Shown: piece after piece, positions 1 to 12,000 of the stretch | Layout of the letters: each line of letters begins with the position of its first letter | How positions within the stretch are numbered: the first letter of the stretch is position 1 | Origin: Nereocystis luetkeana | Lineage: Eukaryota; Sar; Phaeophyceae; Laminariales; Laminariaceae | NCBI GenBank assembly: GCA_031213475.1 | Contig: JARUPZ010000019.1 | Location: 7,552,870-7,616,869 of the forward strand | DNA length: 64,000 nt | Direction: 5' to 3' | Position numbers and translations under genes: made by a program | The notes under the pieces: model-generated | Databases searched by the model: none | What the model was told of the DNA's origin: nothing | Seen by the model: only the letters and a program-made list of their open reading frames with translations

Positions 1-329
1 CGGTAATAATACGGGGGACAACAGCAATCAGGACCCATCATACAACCACAGAAATCTATATAGTCCTGTGTTTTTGCTCAACATATTTGATTCTGGTTGC
101 TGCTGTGCCCCCCCGAAGTACCCGGGGTGGCAAAGTAAGCCAAGCTACATAACCGATTCGAGTGCTTGATTCACAAAAGGCGCACCGTTTTGAGCCGTGA
201 TCGCGCCAATCGAAATAAAAAAACTCGCGGAACTCCGTTTTTTTTTTTCGTTGCGCAACTACCCTGGTACATAACAACTGCTGTTTTCCGTAGCCCCTAA
301 AGCTTCCCCAGCCGAAGAATAAAAATTAC

Positions 330-438
330 TATTACGGGGGACCCTAGTTAACAGGACCTATGGTATACATAAAAACCTTTATGTTTAACCATTTTTACTA
401 ACAATATGTGGTCCTGTTAAATATGGCCCCCCGTAATA
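330..438. mobile_element. MITE family A, copy 1
   Basis: About 105-bp palindromic element with termini TATTACGGGGGACC and its complement. The inside is AT-rich (aaaaacct.tatgtttaacc). The TA at each end fits the TA target duplication of Tc1/mariner-type elements. Confidence 0.85.
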
Positions 439-495
439 CGAGTCAGTCGACCACGACTTGCAAGTGAACCAACCCCCAGCCCTACGTTCCCCTCG

Positions 496-580
496 TTAGG
501 GCCGCAGTCCCGTTTTGGGGGCAAACTACTCGGAAATTGAGTAATTTGTCCCCTGAACGGGATTGCAGTCCTAAAAGGGT
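496..580. mobile_element. MITE family B, copy 1
   Basis: Inverted repeat built on GGACCGCAGTCCCGTTTT and a ggggacaaac motif, about 90 bp; this copy is diverged. Confidence 0.7.
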
Positions 581-856
581 CAAGACACATTGTATATTTA
601 TTTATTTCTCTTGTTCCCCAAGTATAGACGCACCCGCTCCTTGAATTCTGCAGCTTCAGATTTTTTTCTTCCTCCTTTACGCAGTGTACTTGCTGCGTGA
701 GAGACCATATAAAACCCGTAGCAAGCGCGATCGAAGTATCACACACACACTGCTTGCGAAGATGAGCTTCGATCAAATCCTCGATCTCACAGCTGCTTGA
801 AAAAAAACAACAGTAAGGATTGATATGTCCTGGGTTGGGCAGCCTAAAAGTACCTA

Positions 857-960
857 CCGCCGTGGCATTTCCCCAAACCCCTCTCCGGCGACGCACGCCT
901 CCCCGTCCCCCGTTCCCCGTTCCCCGTTCCCGACTGGCGGCTCTGCTATTACACTCAACC
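857..960 (+). other. Decayed echo of the splice acceptor and start of the exon at 1648
   Basis: This stretch resembles 1568-1668. Both have a 'taccg(c)...ggcat..cccc.aacccctctccggc.acgc' tract and a C-rich tract. They then read gactggcggctctgctatta here, against gacaggtgggcctgctatac at the real exon start. The AG acceptor is lost in the echo (ctgg against cagg). The copies are about 710 bp apart in direct orientation. Confidence 0.5.
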
Positions 961-1204
961 GGGATTGGAAGTATATCGGGTCTGAATAGTGCACCCCTCA
1001 GGATGATCGATTCCCACCTCATGATCTCGATGTCTCAGGGTAGATGAATACATTTATTATCTGTACCCCTCTTGTCCCTATAATATAAACACCGTTTCTA
1101 TTGAATTTGAATGGATAAATGGTCCTTGTGTTTCCGGACAGAGTGGCAGGAAATTGGCTCCTGATGTCGGGTCATAAGCAGCACAATCTGCCTATTTTGT
1201 CTAC

Positions 1205-1313
1205 TATTACGGGGGACCATAGTAAATAGGACCTACGGTACACACAAAAACCTATATGTTTCCTTTGTTTCCCTAAGAATATTTGGTCCTATTTACTATG
1301 GTCCCCCGTAATA
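1205..1313. mobile_element. MITE family A, copy 2
   Basis: Both TATTACGGGGGACCATAG termini are present. It lies 335 bp upstream of the first nucleotidyltransferase exon found. Confidence 0.88.
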
Positions 1314-1647
1314 CCAGGGTAGCAAAACTTTATTTTTTTATTCGTGCGGTAGGGAGTCTGTACTGTGCAGATCCTGCTCAAATTATCACAACGGCAGCGA
1401 GGAACTAGATGATCTATTCATGGATGATCTAGAGGATTTACCGTACCACTGTAGATACTGCTGTAGATAGATAGATCGTGAGCTGTCCGAGATGTGAGAC
1501 AGTTCCTCCGTCGAGGATCCCCCGTCAGTCGCAACATTTTCAGTCTAAAAATTACCCCCCTCCCCCTACCGCGGCATTGCCCCGAACCCCTCTCCGGCTA
1601 CGCCTCCCTTCTTCCTTCCTCTCCCCCCCCCGATCCCTCCCCGACAG

Positions 1648-4600
1648 GTGGGCCTGCTATACCTCGCCTACCCCAACGGCGCCGGCCCTTCCCGGAGCTT
1701 CGCCCCTCAGAAAGTCCGCCCAAGCGCCCACCTCACCGTTCGCTGGGAGGTGCCCGCGGGAGTTGTAGAGGGGGCTGGAAGGCCTCGTCAGGAAGGGGGA
1801 GGGGGTGAACCGCAGCGGCTGATGGTCGGGCTGTTCCGCCTGGGGGTGGGGTCGAACACGGCCGGCATCATCTCTAAGAAGCTATTCGAGAGGCCCCCGA
1901 GGCCTTGCCGCGACCCGCGGCAGGTGCTGTTCGGGACGGTGCCCTTCTACGCGCCGAAGTCTGTGAGTGCCTTTAACCTCGCCCCTGTTTAGGACCGCAG
2001 TCCCGTTTTTGGAGACAAACCCCTCAAATCACAAGTAGTTTGCACCCAAAACGGGACTGCGGTCCTAAACAGGGTTAGCTTCAATTGGGACCCAGGCGTA
2101 CAATGTGATGCCAGGTTCCTCCACAGTGTATGGTGCCGGTATGTTCCAGCCAACAATGCCGGCACTATATGTAGCGGCAATCGGCGTTACTTTGCGCACT
2201 ATTACGGGGGACTATAGTTAATACCTGGTAGGACCTATGGTATACACACAAAAACCTATATATTTAACCGTTTTTGCTAACATTATTTGGTCGTATTAAC
2301 TATGATCCCCCGTAATACCACACTGGTGTATCCCATCTGATGTGCCAAGCGATTCCACAGGCACTATAGTGGGCAGCGGGCACTATAAACGGACCACTAC
2401 GGTATGTGGATGGACGAAATTTAGCAGTAACTACCTGGTACTAACTTGAGTTGGTGTGATTTATCTTTATTTTTCGTTTTAGCAGACGACGGCATATGGG
2501 GGGTAGTCCAAGACTCTGCCAGAAGCGCGGTCCGGTCTTCCCAACGGTCCTGCCAATCGTCAAAATGGCCGTTGACCAAGACTGCTGCAGCATCATGCGG
2601 TGTAGATAGGTGTCCCGGAGGAGTGTACGTGCATTGCATATGATCTATGTCGCTCGGGCGTGCCCCCTATATAGACTACCGTGGCATCACGCGGGTGTAG
2701 CTGTCGGAGGAAGTGTTCTCGCGTTTGTACGTAGCTCTCAGATACACCTCTCTCTATATCTCACCGGCAGCCCGGGGCTGCTTCGTGGGACCGATTGTTG
2801 TGGCAGCTCCATTCTTGTGACCCGAAATATCCCTGGTTGACCTCTTGCCGACGGAAAGGGCCGCACGTCAACCAACAAGCGGAAGCCGAAAAGCGCATAC
2901 CTGGTACGTATATACGTGCTCGCTCGTCTATATACCCATCCGTGCTCGCTCGCGCGCCAAAGCTGCGCGGGTATCGCAGACGCCACGCGAGCAGACGGCA
3001 CGACGCTGGTTGCTGCGCGCTCTTGGCGTAGATAGATTAGGCCTATTTTAGAGAGGCCACGCACGTACAGGAAGGCCTCTTGTTGCTGAAAACCGTCACT
3101 TTATATATACATATATTCTTGATTTTTTTGTTTTGTTTTCTCTGCAACTTGGTCCCCGTTGAAAAAAGGCCCCATTTTTTTTTTTTTCTTCTTTTTTTCA
3201 AGAGTTAAGAGCGTTAAGTTGGCGTTATCCCCTTGTGCATGCTGTGCGACTCAGGCATAATTGAGCGATGAAAAAAAACATTGGGAGTGCATTTACGCCT
3301 TTACTGGTACGGAGTTAGGGACTTCACTACAGTACGTAGGTAATCTACAGCCGGTAGATAGTGGTCTGCCTGACGTGTGAACTGTTACAAAGAAGGTATA
3401 AACGTAGCGGGCTCCTGCGCGCTTCTGAACTTTCCACCGCCGCCGCCGCCACAGCGACCCCCCCCCCGCCGGTTGGGTTTAGGGTGAAACGGCTACGGTC
3501 AACAACCCCGTCGTCGTCTTTGTCGTCGTTGTTGTTGTGTCCGTGAACATAAGGAACGTTTGGGTGTTGATATGGAGACCCAAGCGTTACTCATGTTTTC
3601 GGACATGGTGGTATGATTCCTGCTGCTGCTCCCTCTGCTGCTGCTGCTCCCTCTGCTGCTGCTGCTGCTGCTGCTGTTGGGGCAAGCTGGGGGAAGGCAA
3701 ACGTTCGACGACAATGCACTACCCTCGGTGGAAAAGTACGACGTGTTGTTGATGTGTTTGTTTGTTTTTTCGGATGATTTTGGGGGGGGGGACAGCTATG
3801 TATACGGTCACCAACCCTGTCGTCGACGTCGTCGTCGTCGCCTTCGTTCCAGGTGGGAACCTTCGTGTTCCGAATGTACGACGCGAGCGACCCGGTGGAG
3901 ACTCTCGCGACGAGCCACGCGTGGCAGGTTGACGCGCAGGGGCGGGACGTGGAGCTGAGCGTGCGGTTCGTGCTCAACCAGCTCCGCAGCACGGACGGGA
4001 AGGGGTCGGTCATGGGGGCGCTGGCGCAGCTGGCGCACTTGCTCCGACATCTCCAAGTGAGCAAGGGTCGTGTTGTTGTGTTTGTTGCAGGTGGTGTTTG
4101 TCGCGATTTTCCGAGTTTTTTTTTTGGTGTTTTTTTGGTGTTTTTTTGGTGTGTTTCTGTTTTGTGTTTTGTGTTTTGTTGTTGTTGTTTGTGGTGTGTT
4201 GTTGATTGTTTTTGCACTACTCATCTTGAGAAGCCCACCCATAAATCCTACCCGTCGGAACCTGAACCCTCAACCCCAAGCCCTGAACCTTACCGCCGCC
4301 TGCACCGCGCAACTCCCCACGGCCGACCTTCTTCCCCCTTCTGCCTTCTCAAAATATACAGCCTCCTCCTCCTCCTCCTCCTCCTGCGATATCACATCCC
4401 AACACCCGTCGTGTCTGTCACCCGCTCGCCCGCCCGCTCGCACCGCCCGCCGCCCAGACCGCCCCCCCCCAGCGGTACAACCGCTCCGTGGGTAGCGCCC
4501 TATGGAACGCCGTAACCTCGGCGCGCAACCAGCTCAGTGGCCTTAAGATTGGGGCGGTATCCGGGGGTAAAAATGGAAAGAGCGGCGGCGGCGGCGGCGG

Positions 4601-4698
4601 CGGTGGCGGGGGCGGGGGTGGGGGTGGAGGTGGCGTCGGTCACAACAGTCAGGAGAAAGACAGTGCGGCGGATGACCGCAAGCTTAGGGCTGTTCACG
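1648..4698 (+). CDS. N-terminal beta-rich region of the nucleotidyltransferase (exons 1-3 found)
   Basis: These exons encode about 248 residues before the polymerase core. The pattern is GLLYLAYPNG, then a TVRWEVP strand, VGLFRLGVGSNT, VLFGTVPFY and GTFVFRMYD. The alternating hydrophobic strands and the G-x-FVFR-x-YD motif suggest an immunoglobulin-like or SKICH-like beta-sandwich; this is inference from pattern only. A helix-rich part follows, then a glycine run encoded by a GGC/GGT repeat at about 4583-4635 and a charged linker. Short Cid1 proteins lack such an N-terminal domain, so it may recruit RNA, protein or membrane. Confidence 0.7.
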
Positions 4699-5909
4699 GT
4701 GAGGAGATAATGTATACCTGGTACCAGGTACCTGGTATATATTCTGGAATGGGGGGGGGGGGGGGAGGAGGCGTGTAAGTGGGGGGGCGTGCGGAGAGAG
4801 GATCGGGGGGGGGGGATGGTCGAGGGGCGTGCGCAGGGGGGGGGGAGGGGGGGGGGGGGGGGGGGGGGGGGGTGGGGGGGGAAGCTTGCGCACGGGGAGA
4901 GGGGGGTGCAGAAAGGGGGGGGGGAGGGGGAAGAGGTCGCTGATGAGAGATGTGGCGGTCGTCTGTGGGTCGTTGGCTCCTCGTGATTTTCGCAGTTGTC
5001 GCTTTGCGGGCTAGGCCATGCGCGCCTCGCGTTGCCGCAAAAGCTTTTTGAATGGAAAAACGAATCGAAACAAAAAAATGGGCGATGAGCCTCTTCCCCC
5101 CCCCTCCCCACGTTCCGCCTCGAAAGGGATGCATAGTCGATGGCCGAATAACTAAGGTAAGCAACAAATGAGTAACCCCCCCCAGCATTGTAGGGGCTAT
5201 GGTCATACGACTCCGGCCATGCATGATATCGAGCACATGCCCCCCCCCCCCCCCCCCCCACTTGCTTCATCGATGCTGTCATCCCATATGCAAGAAAATC
5301 CGCCTCAAAAGCGGTTCTTAGTAGGATGCGGCTCACGGTTCATGCGACTCGCCCAACACCTCACGGCGCTTCGCGCTTGGTGCAAGCAATGTCTGCCCGG
5401 TCGGTGAAAACCCGACACGCTCCGTTCCGGCATTGTAGGGATGCGAGGGTCTATGGTCGTACGACTACGACCACGCATGAGATCGAGTACATTTCTCCTT
5501 ATCGAGTACACCCCCCCCCCCCCCCCCCCCCCACTCTCCGCGCATGTTTGCACTGACCAGGTGCTGTGTGGTGCGTCTTGGATGCCATAGTCTGCAACCC
5601 TGCGGCCGGTGCTCTGCTGGCGGACGCACCTCCGCAGATGGACCCGCTTCACCCCCAGGGAGCCAGTCTTCCCTGCGTGTCGCTGTGCAGTCTTTGGCAG
5701 GTGAGGATTTTCTTTATCCGCCCGCACACACACCCATGCCCTGGTAACCTTACCCGTAGACCTTCTCTGGCCGAAAATATGGTGTGCATTTTCACTTTAG
5801 AGATGGAGTTAAATAAGTTGGCTCAGCCGCACATGCGCCCCTATCCCCACCCTCACCTCTCGTACGCGTGCCTGGTGCGCTACTGCGACTGCGACTGCGA
5901 CTGCTACTG

Positions 5910-5941
<32 letters not shown>

Positions 5942-5977
5942 GCTGCTGCTATTATTATACTGCTATCACTACTACTA

Positions 5978-6008
<31 letters not shown>

Positions 6009-6044
6009 GACTACGACTACGACTACTACTACTACTACTATTAA

Positions 6045-6084
<40 letters not shown>

Positions 6085-9000
6085 GCTACTACTATTATTA
6101 AATACTATTATGTAAATACCCATTATCATGTAAATACCCCTTGCAGGGCACTTTCTGCCCGTTCGAGGAGCGCTACTACGACAGCCCGCAGGCTCTGTTC
6201 AAGCACTACGACGAGGACTTCGGCTTCACGCCATCTCTGGCGACGGTCGAAGCCATCGATCCCGCAGTGTTGATCGCCCTCACCAACCAGGTGATGAGTG
6301 GGGAGCGGAGGGTGGGGAGTGGTGAGTGGCGGGTGGGGAGTGGACACCGACCGATCGGCTGCCGCCGCCGCCTCTTCGCGCGATTGCGTTTTTTATTATG
6401 GTGACGGCCGACGGCACGCAAGGGTCCGGGGTTTGGGGCAGTGTAAGGAGGGGCAGTGTAGGGGGGGGGGGTATTTATGTCATGTGTAGCCATAGTCGTG
6501 TCACCGTAGATGTGGAGTTGAAGGGAGAGGGAGAGGGGAGGGGGGGGGGGGGGGGGGGGGGGGGGTCAAAGTGTCAGCCCTGAATACGAATTCGCTATTT
6601 TTGGCGGTCAGCCCGATCGTCGCACGAGGACAGTATTAACATCGCGTCACTGGAAATTTACACCGGATACTCGAGCGTGTTTGTATCGCGTTGGAGCTTT
6701 TGAAGAGTTGAAACATTCACGCGTCTCACGGTTCTGAGTAGCTATAAAATAATAAAGTAAAATTAATTAATTAGTAAGCGACACAGGAATGACGATAAAA
6801 AAGGAGTACGTAAAAGCAAAGTAGCTACCATGGCCGCCGCCGTCGGCGCCCCATCTGTACACAGCAGTACACATGCTTGCTTCCTCACCAAGCACACCAC
6901 ATCGTGAGGGCGGGTATGAACAGATCAGCTCGGGACATTGTATCCCTGGTCAGGTTTGTGGCTTTTGCGCAGGTGCTGGTTGTTCCTCACGTGTTTTGAT
7001 CGTTTTTTTGGGGGCAGAAGAAGAATAGCAGGTTTATTCCGTTTAGAGCACGATGAAAAATATAACGGCGTATATAGGGCTCGTTGCCGTCTACGATACT
7101 CCTCCCACGTACTATAAATACGATTCCGGTTTCCCCGTATCCAGCTACTTACCGGCTTTCCATAGTATTCAAGGGATCAAGGCAATGCCGTAAAAGACGG
7201 TCCGTCGGTGGGTTGTTCTGTCGGTGGGTTGGTCGGTCGGTCTTTCGGTCGGACGGTTGGTCGGTCGGTCGGTCGGTCGGTTGGTCGGTCGGTCGGTCGG
7301 TCAGTCGGTTGGTCGCTCACGCGATGGTGATTGGCGTACCCCTATATCGACCACTCACAACCCCCTTTGTTAGTGTGTACGAAGTACCGGTACAAACAGG
7401 CAAGCTTGTTGCTATATTAACGTACCGGTACTGTACGTCGGCTTTGAGCTCTCGAGAAAATTTGTCGAAACTCGAGTTTCGCAAGCCGCGCGACATGAGT
7501 ACGTACGATCGAAATTACAGAAGCATACGTTATAAAAGTGCCGGCATACCATGGGGCAGGTATATTGTTGCCCGATGGAACTGCTGGGCATACCGTGTGC
7601 CAGGTATTAATATGACTAAATATATGAATGCTGGCATGCCAGGTTTTGGCACCACAGATGTAATATTTCCAAAAATATCGGTCCTTGTGAAAAGTACGGC
7701 CAACAGTACCCAAAAATTCGAAACTTCTTCGTACGAGCAATTTTTGTTTTTTTGGTATTTTTGTCCCTTCCCATTTCTTCGTACGAGCAATTTCCTTTTT
7801 TCGGTATTTTTGTCCCCCCCCCCCCCCCCCCGCCCGATCAAGGTAAGGCACCCAAGAGGTAGTTACATAGTACTCCCATTGCTGTCTCTTGGAAATGCCT
7901 ACGCGGGAAATTAACTTCACTCATTGGAGCTGTCATCCATATGCAAGTCCGCCTCACAAGCGGCTCTTGATAGGATGCAGCTCACCCTTCATGCGACTCG
8001 CCAAACACCTCACGGCGCTTCGCGCTTGGTGCAAGCAATGTCTGCCTGGTCGGTGAGAACCCGACATGCTCCGTCCCGGCATTGTAGGGATGCGAGGGTC
8101 TATGGTCATACGACTACGGCCATGCATGAGGTCGAGTACATCTCTCCTATCTAGTACCCCCCCCCCCCCCCCGATCAACTATTTGTCGTCCCCGACCCCC
8201 CCGAAACTGTTCAGTTAGTATGAACCAATTCCCCCAGTAGAGATCAACGCCCCACATATTGTGCTCCCCCTCCTTAAAGACAACACATATTAATTCAGTG
8301 TAATCAATTTATCTAATTCCTGAATGAAATGAAACCCCCCTATGGTTTTCTCGCGCGCAGACTCGGGCGCTGCTGCCGCAGCTGCTCCCCTCCCCGAACT
8401 TCGTCGAGAAGAGGGGCCGCGTGCGCGCGCGGCTGGAGAAGATGCTGGTGAAACAGCTGCCGCAGATGCCTCCCGGGAGTAAGCTCAGGGTCTTCGGCTC
8501 CAGCGACAACGGGTTCGGGAGCGACGAGGCGGATTTGGACATGTGAGGGGGCGTCTCCTAACCCGTCCAGAACTGCAAATATTATCCTACGCTAGTTCCA
8601 AGCTTTCTTGTCCTAAAAAAGGTGGGTGCAGTTCTGGCGAGTTTGACCCGCTTAAAAAAAAAACGCTTGACAACTCTGTTGGAATGGAAGTCATACTTTT
8701 TTTCATCGAGAGTAGGTTCTGAGTGGTGCTGACTGATGCCGGTTTGGATGTGTGAGGAGGCCTTCTTGCCCTGCGTTGCGGTGTCTTTGCTTTGGTTGTC
8801 GTCTTCGGACGGGTTGGAATGGAGTCTACGGTTCCTCAAGAATTGTGGTGCTGATTGGTTCGGATTGGTTCTGATTCTTATCGGTGGTGATTTTGACGTG
8901 TTTTTGGAGGAATCCTTGCCCTCCCTTTGTCCTACTCTGCCCTACTCCGCCCTGCCCTGTTTGGCACTGTTGCGTCCTCTTGCTCGGTCCTGTTGTGTGA

Positions 9001-12000
9001 CTGCTTGTCCCTGTCGTGTTGTGTGTCTGCTTACCTCTGTCTTGTTAGCTTTTAAATTCTGTCGTTTCTCAGCCAAGACGGGATTCTTTGTTTTGTTTTC
9101 GGCAGTTGGGGCTGTTTCGTCCTATCGTTTTTTCGGCGGGTTTGTCTGCCGTTTTTTTGAGCCATGTGATGGTCGAGTTTATCCTCTGTAAAGTTCGGGG
9201 CTGTTCATGGGTGGGGACAAATCTCGCGAGGTCGGGTCGGGTCGGGTCGGGTAACGGTGACCAGACCTGATCCGTGAGAAAATTGACAATCTCCTGACCC
9301 GACCCGACCCGACCCAACCGGTTAAATTTTCCTCTTGACCCGACCCGCGGGTTGGGGACATGACCCGTAAAGAGCCCCGGCAATTTTGCCTGTTTGTTAT
9401 TCGGTATTACAGGTCGTCTTGTCGGCCGTTTGCTCCAGTGGTTTATTCGGCTGTTCATTCGGCGGCGTTGTCGGTCCGTTTTTTTTTTTTTTTTGCCGCA
9501 GTTTCGTGGTTTCGTATTTTGTCGGCCGTTTCTTATTCGGCTCTTTTTTTTCTTTCTTAGGCCGGTTCCGTTTTTGCCGTTTTTTTTGTAACATATTTTG
9601 GGCCGTTTTTCTTGGGTTTATTCCCGTGGTTTATTCAACTGTTTTGTTTTGACCTTTTTTTTGGCAGTCTTTTTGTCTCTGTTTCGTTCATCACCCCCCC
9701 CCCCCCGCTGTCATCCATATGCAAGTCCGCCCCGAAAGCGGTGCTCAGTAGGATGCTGCTCACCCTTCATGCCACTCGCCGAACACCTCAAGGCGCTTCG
9801 CGCTTGGTGCAAGCAATGTCTGCCTGGTCGGTGATAACCCGACGTGCTCCGTCCCGGCATTGTAGGGATGCGGGGGGGGTCTATGGTCATACGACTACGG
9901 CCATGCATGACATCGAGTACCACCCCCGCCTTCCCCCCTCTCCGCTCCCCATCCTCTCCGCTCCCCATCCCGCGCGTTCTGGTAGGTGCATCGAATACGC
10001 GGAGGGAGCGAGACACCCCGGGGACAACGTTGCTCTGATCGAGTCCATCGCAGAGAAGCTTCAAGCCGCAGGCATGCTCGAGGTGGGTGCGGCGTTAGTT
10101 GCCTTGTTTCGCGCGGAAAAAAGAGGGGCGGGTGAGTCGCGATGGGCGGGTTAGTGGGCTGTTCTGCTGTGCCGATAAAGGTGATGGTGGTGAGGGCGAT
10201 GATGAGGGTGGCTGCGTGTCTTGAAGGTGGGGACGAAAATGGCTGAACTTTTTTTCAACCAATGCGCCAGAGGATTGGAAGAGGAAATCAAATGTAAGAG
10301 GGATGGTGGTGGCGGTGCCGATGGTTGTGGCAATGGCGATGGTGCTACTGCTGTTGGTCGTTGTGCGCGGCACTGAGGGGGGGTGCATGCTTTTGCTGGG
10401 TGTGTGTGTGTGTGTTTTTTTTTTCTGTGCCGATTATGAGGATAATGGTGATGATGGTGGTGATGATGGTGATGGTGATGATGATGGTGGTGATGATGAT
10501 AGTGATGATGGTGATGGTGGATGATGATGATGGTGATGACGATGGTGGTGATGATGATGATGGTGATGGTGATTGTGGATGATGATGATGGTGATGACGA
10601 TGGTGGTGATGAGGGCGACTAGTAACGGTGGTGGTGATGGTGACCGCTTGATGACTGCTGTGCGCAGCAGTGACGAGGAGGGGGGGGGGGGGGGGGGGTC
10701 AAACAGATGGAGGGGTAAGTTTTACGTTCACGTGTGGGGTGGGCGTTACCCCTGCCCACGCATCTTTTGTGCTTCCTTTTCTCGTGGTCGAAACTCCGGG
10801 TGCGCAAGGGAGCTTTCGCGGAGATGCCTGCTGCAGAGCTTTGAGCGCAACGAGGGAGGTGGAGGGGGGGCGGGGGGAGGCATGTAGAAGACAGGGGGGT
10901 GGGGAGGGGGGGGTGAAAGGAGGCGGAGGGTAGTCATGCCATGCAGGGTTGCCGTCGGGGGGGGGGGTTGTGCTGGTTTTTTCGTTATTGTTGATGGTGT
11001 TGTTTGTTGCTATTGTTGGTGATGTTGCCGTTCTCGCGGTGGTCGTTGTTGTTGCTGCTCCTGCTGCTGCTTCTGCTGATGCTGCTACTGCTGCTGCTGC
11101 TACTGCTGCTGCTGCTGCTGCTACTGCTGCTGTCGCTGCTGCTACTGCTGCTGTCGCTGCTTTTTCTGTTGACGCCGTTGCTGTCGCTCTCTACTTGACG
11201 TTCTACTCCCGCACGTCTCTCGCCTTTCGCGTTCTTGACCCACTTGGTGCGGGAGTGTTTCCAATTGTTCTCCTCCCATTCACCCCATTCGATGCTCTTC
11301 TCCCACAAGGTGGACAGTCGGGCGACGGCACGCATCCCTATCGTCATCTTCAAGGACAGCGCCTCGGGCCTGGAGTGCGACATCTCGGTCATGAACCCCC
11401 TGGCCTTGCGCAACACACGCCTCCTCAAGGTATGGTAAAAACACGCCTCCAGAACTCCGGAACCGAGGAAAGAGAGAAATTTCCCCCGCACAGTTTTGTA
11501 AAAACGCGTTCAGAAACGTCTTCGTTTTTTGTTTCAACGCCTCCCGCCTCCCTTTCTCTCTCTATTGGTAAACCCGGTATATATCTCTCCTCGATTTTTA
11601 TGCGGAGAAACCGGACCGCCCTCTAGGCACCGGCCCGTTTTTGAGTGCGAATTCCCCCCCCCCCCCCCCCCCTCCTTTTTTTTTTTTTTTTTTTTTTTGG
11701 CGGTCGCCCACAGCTGGTTGTCGAGTTAGATCATTAGTGCGAGGTAAAGAACCTTTACTCCGCACAAGGGAATTGATCGTATCACGTAGTGTTCAAGGTA
11801 AGGCACCCAAAAGGCAGTTACATAGTACTCCCATTGCTGTCTCTGGAAATGCCTACACCGGAAATTAAATCAACTCATTGAAGCTGTCATCAATATGCAA
11901 GTCCGCCTCACAATCGGTTCTTAGTAGGATGCAGCTCACCCTTCATGCGACTCGCCAGACACCTCACGGCGCTTCGCGCTTGGTGCAAGCAATATCTGCC

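Noticed and set aside
3591..4242. Minus-strand frames of 144-208 codons opposite the exon at 3853
   Set aside because: Shadows of a coding exon and a GT-rich intron; composition is low-complexity.
5809..6273. Long Ser- or Thr-rich frames over the TAC array
   Set aside because: They are translations of a trinucleotide repeat in an intron and cross a clear acceptor at 6146.
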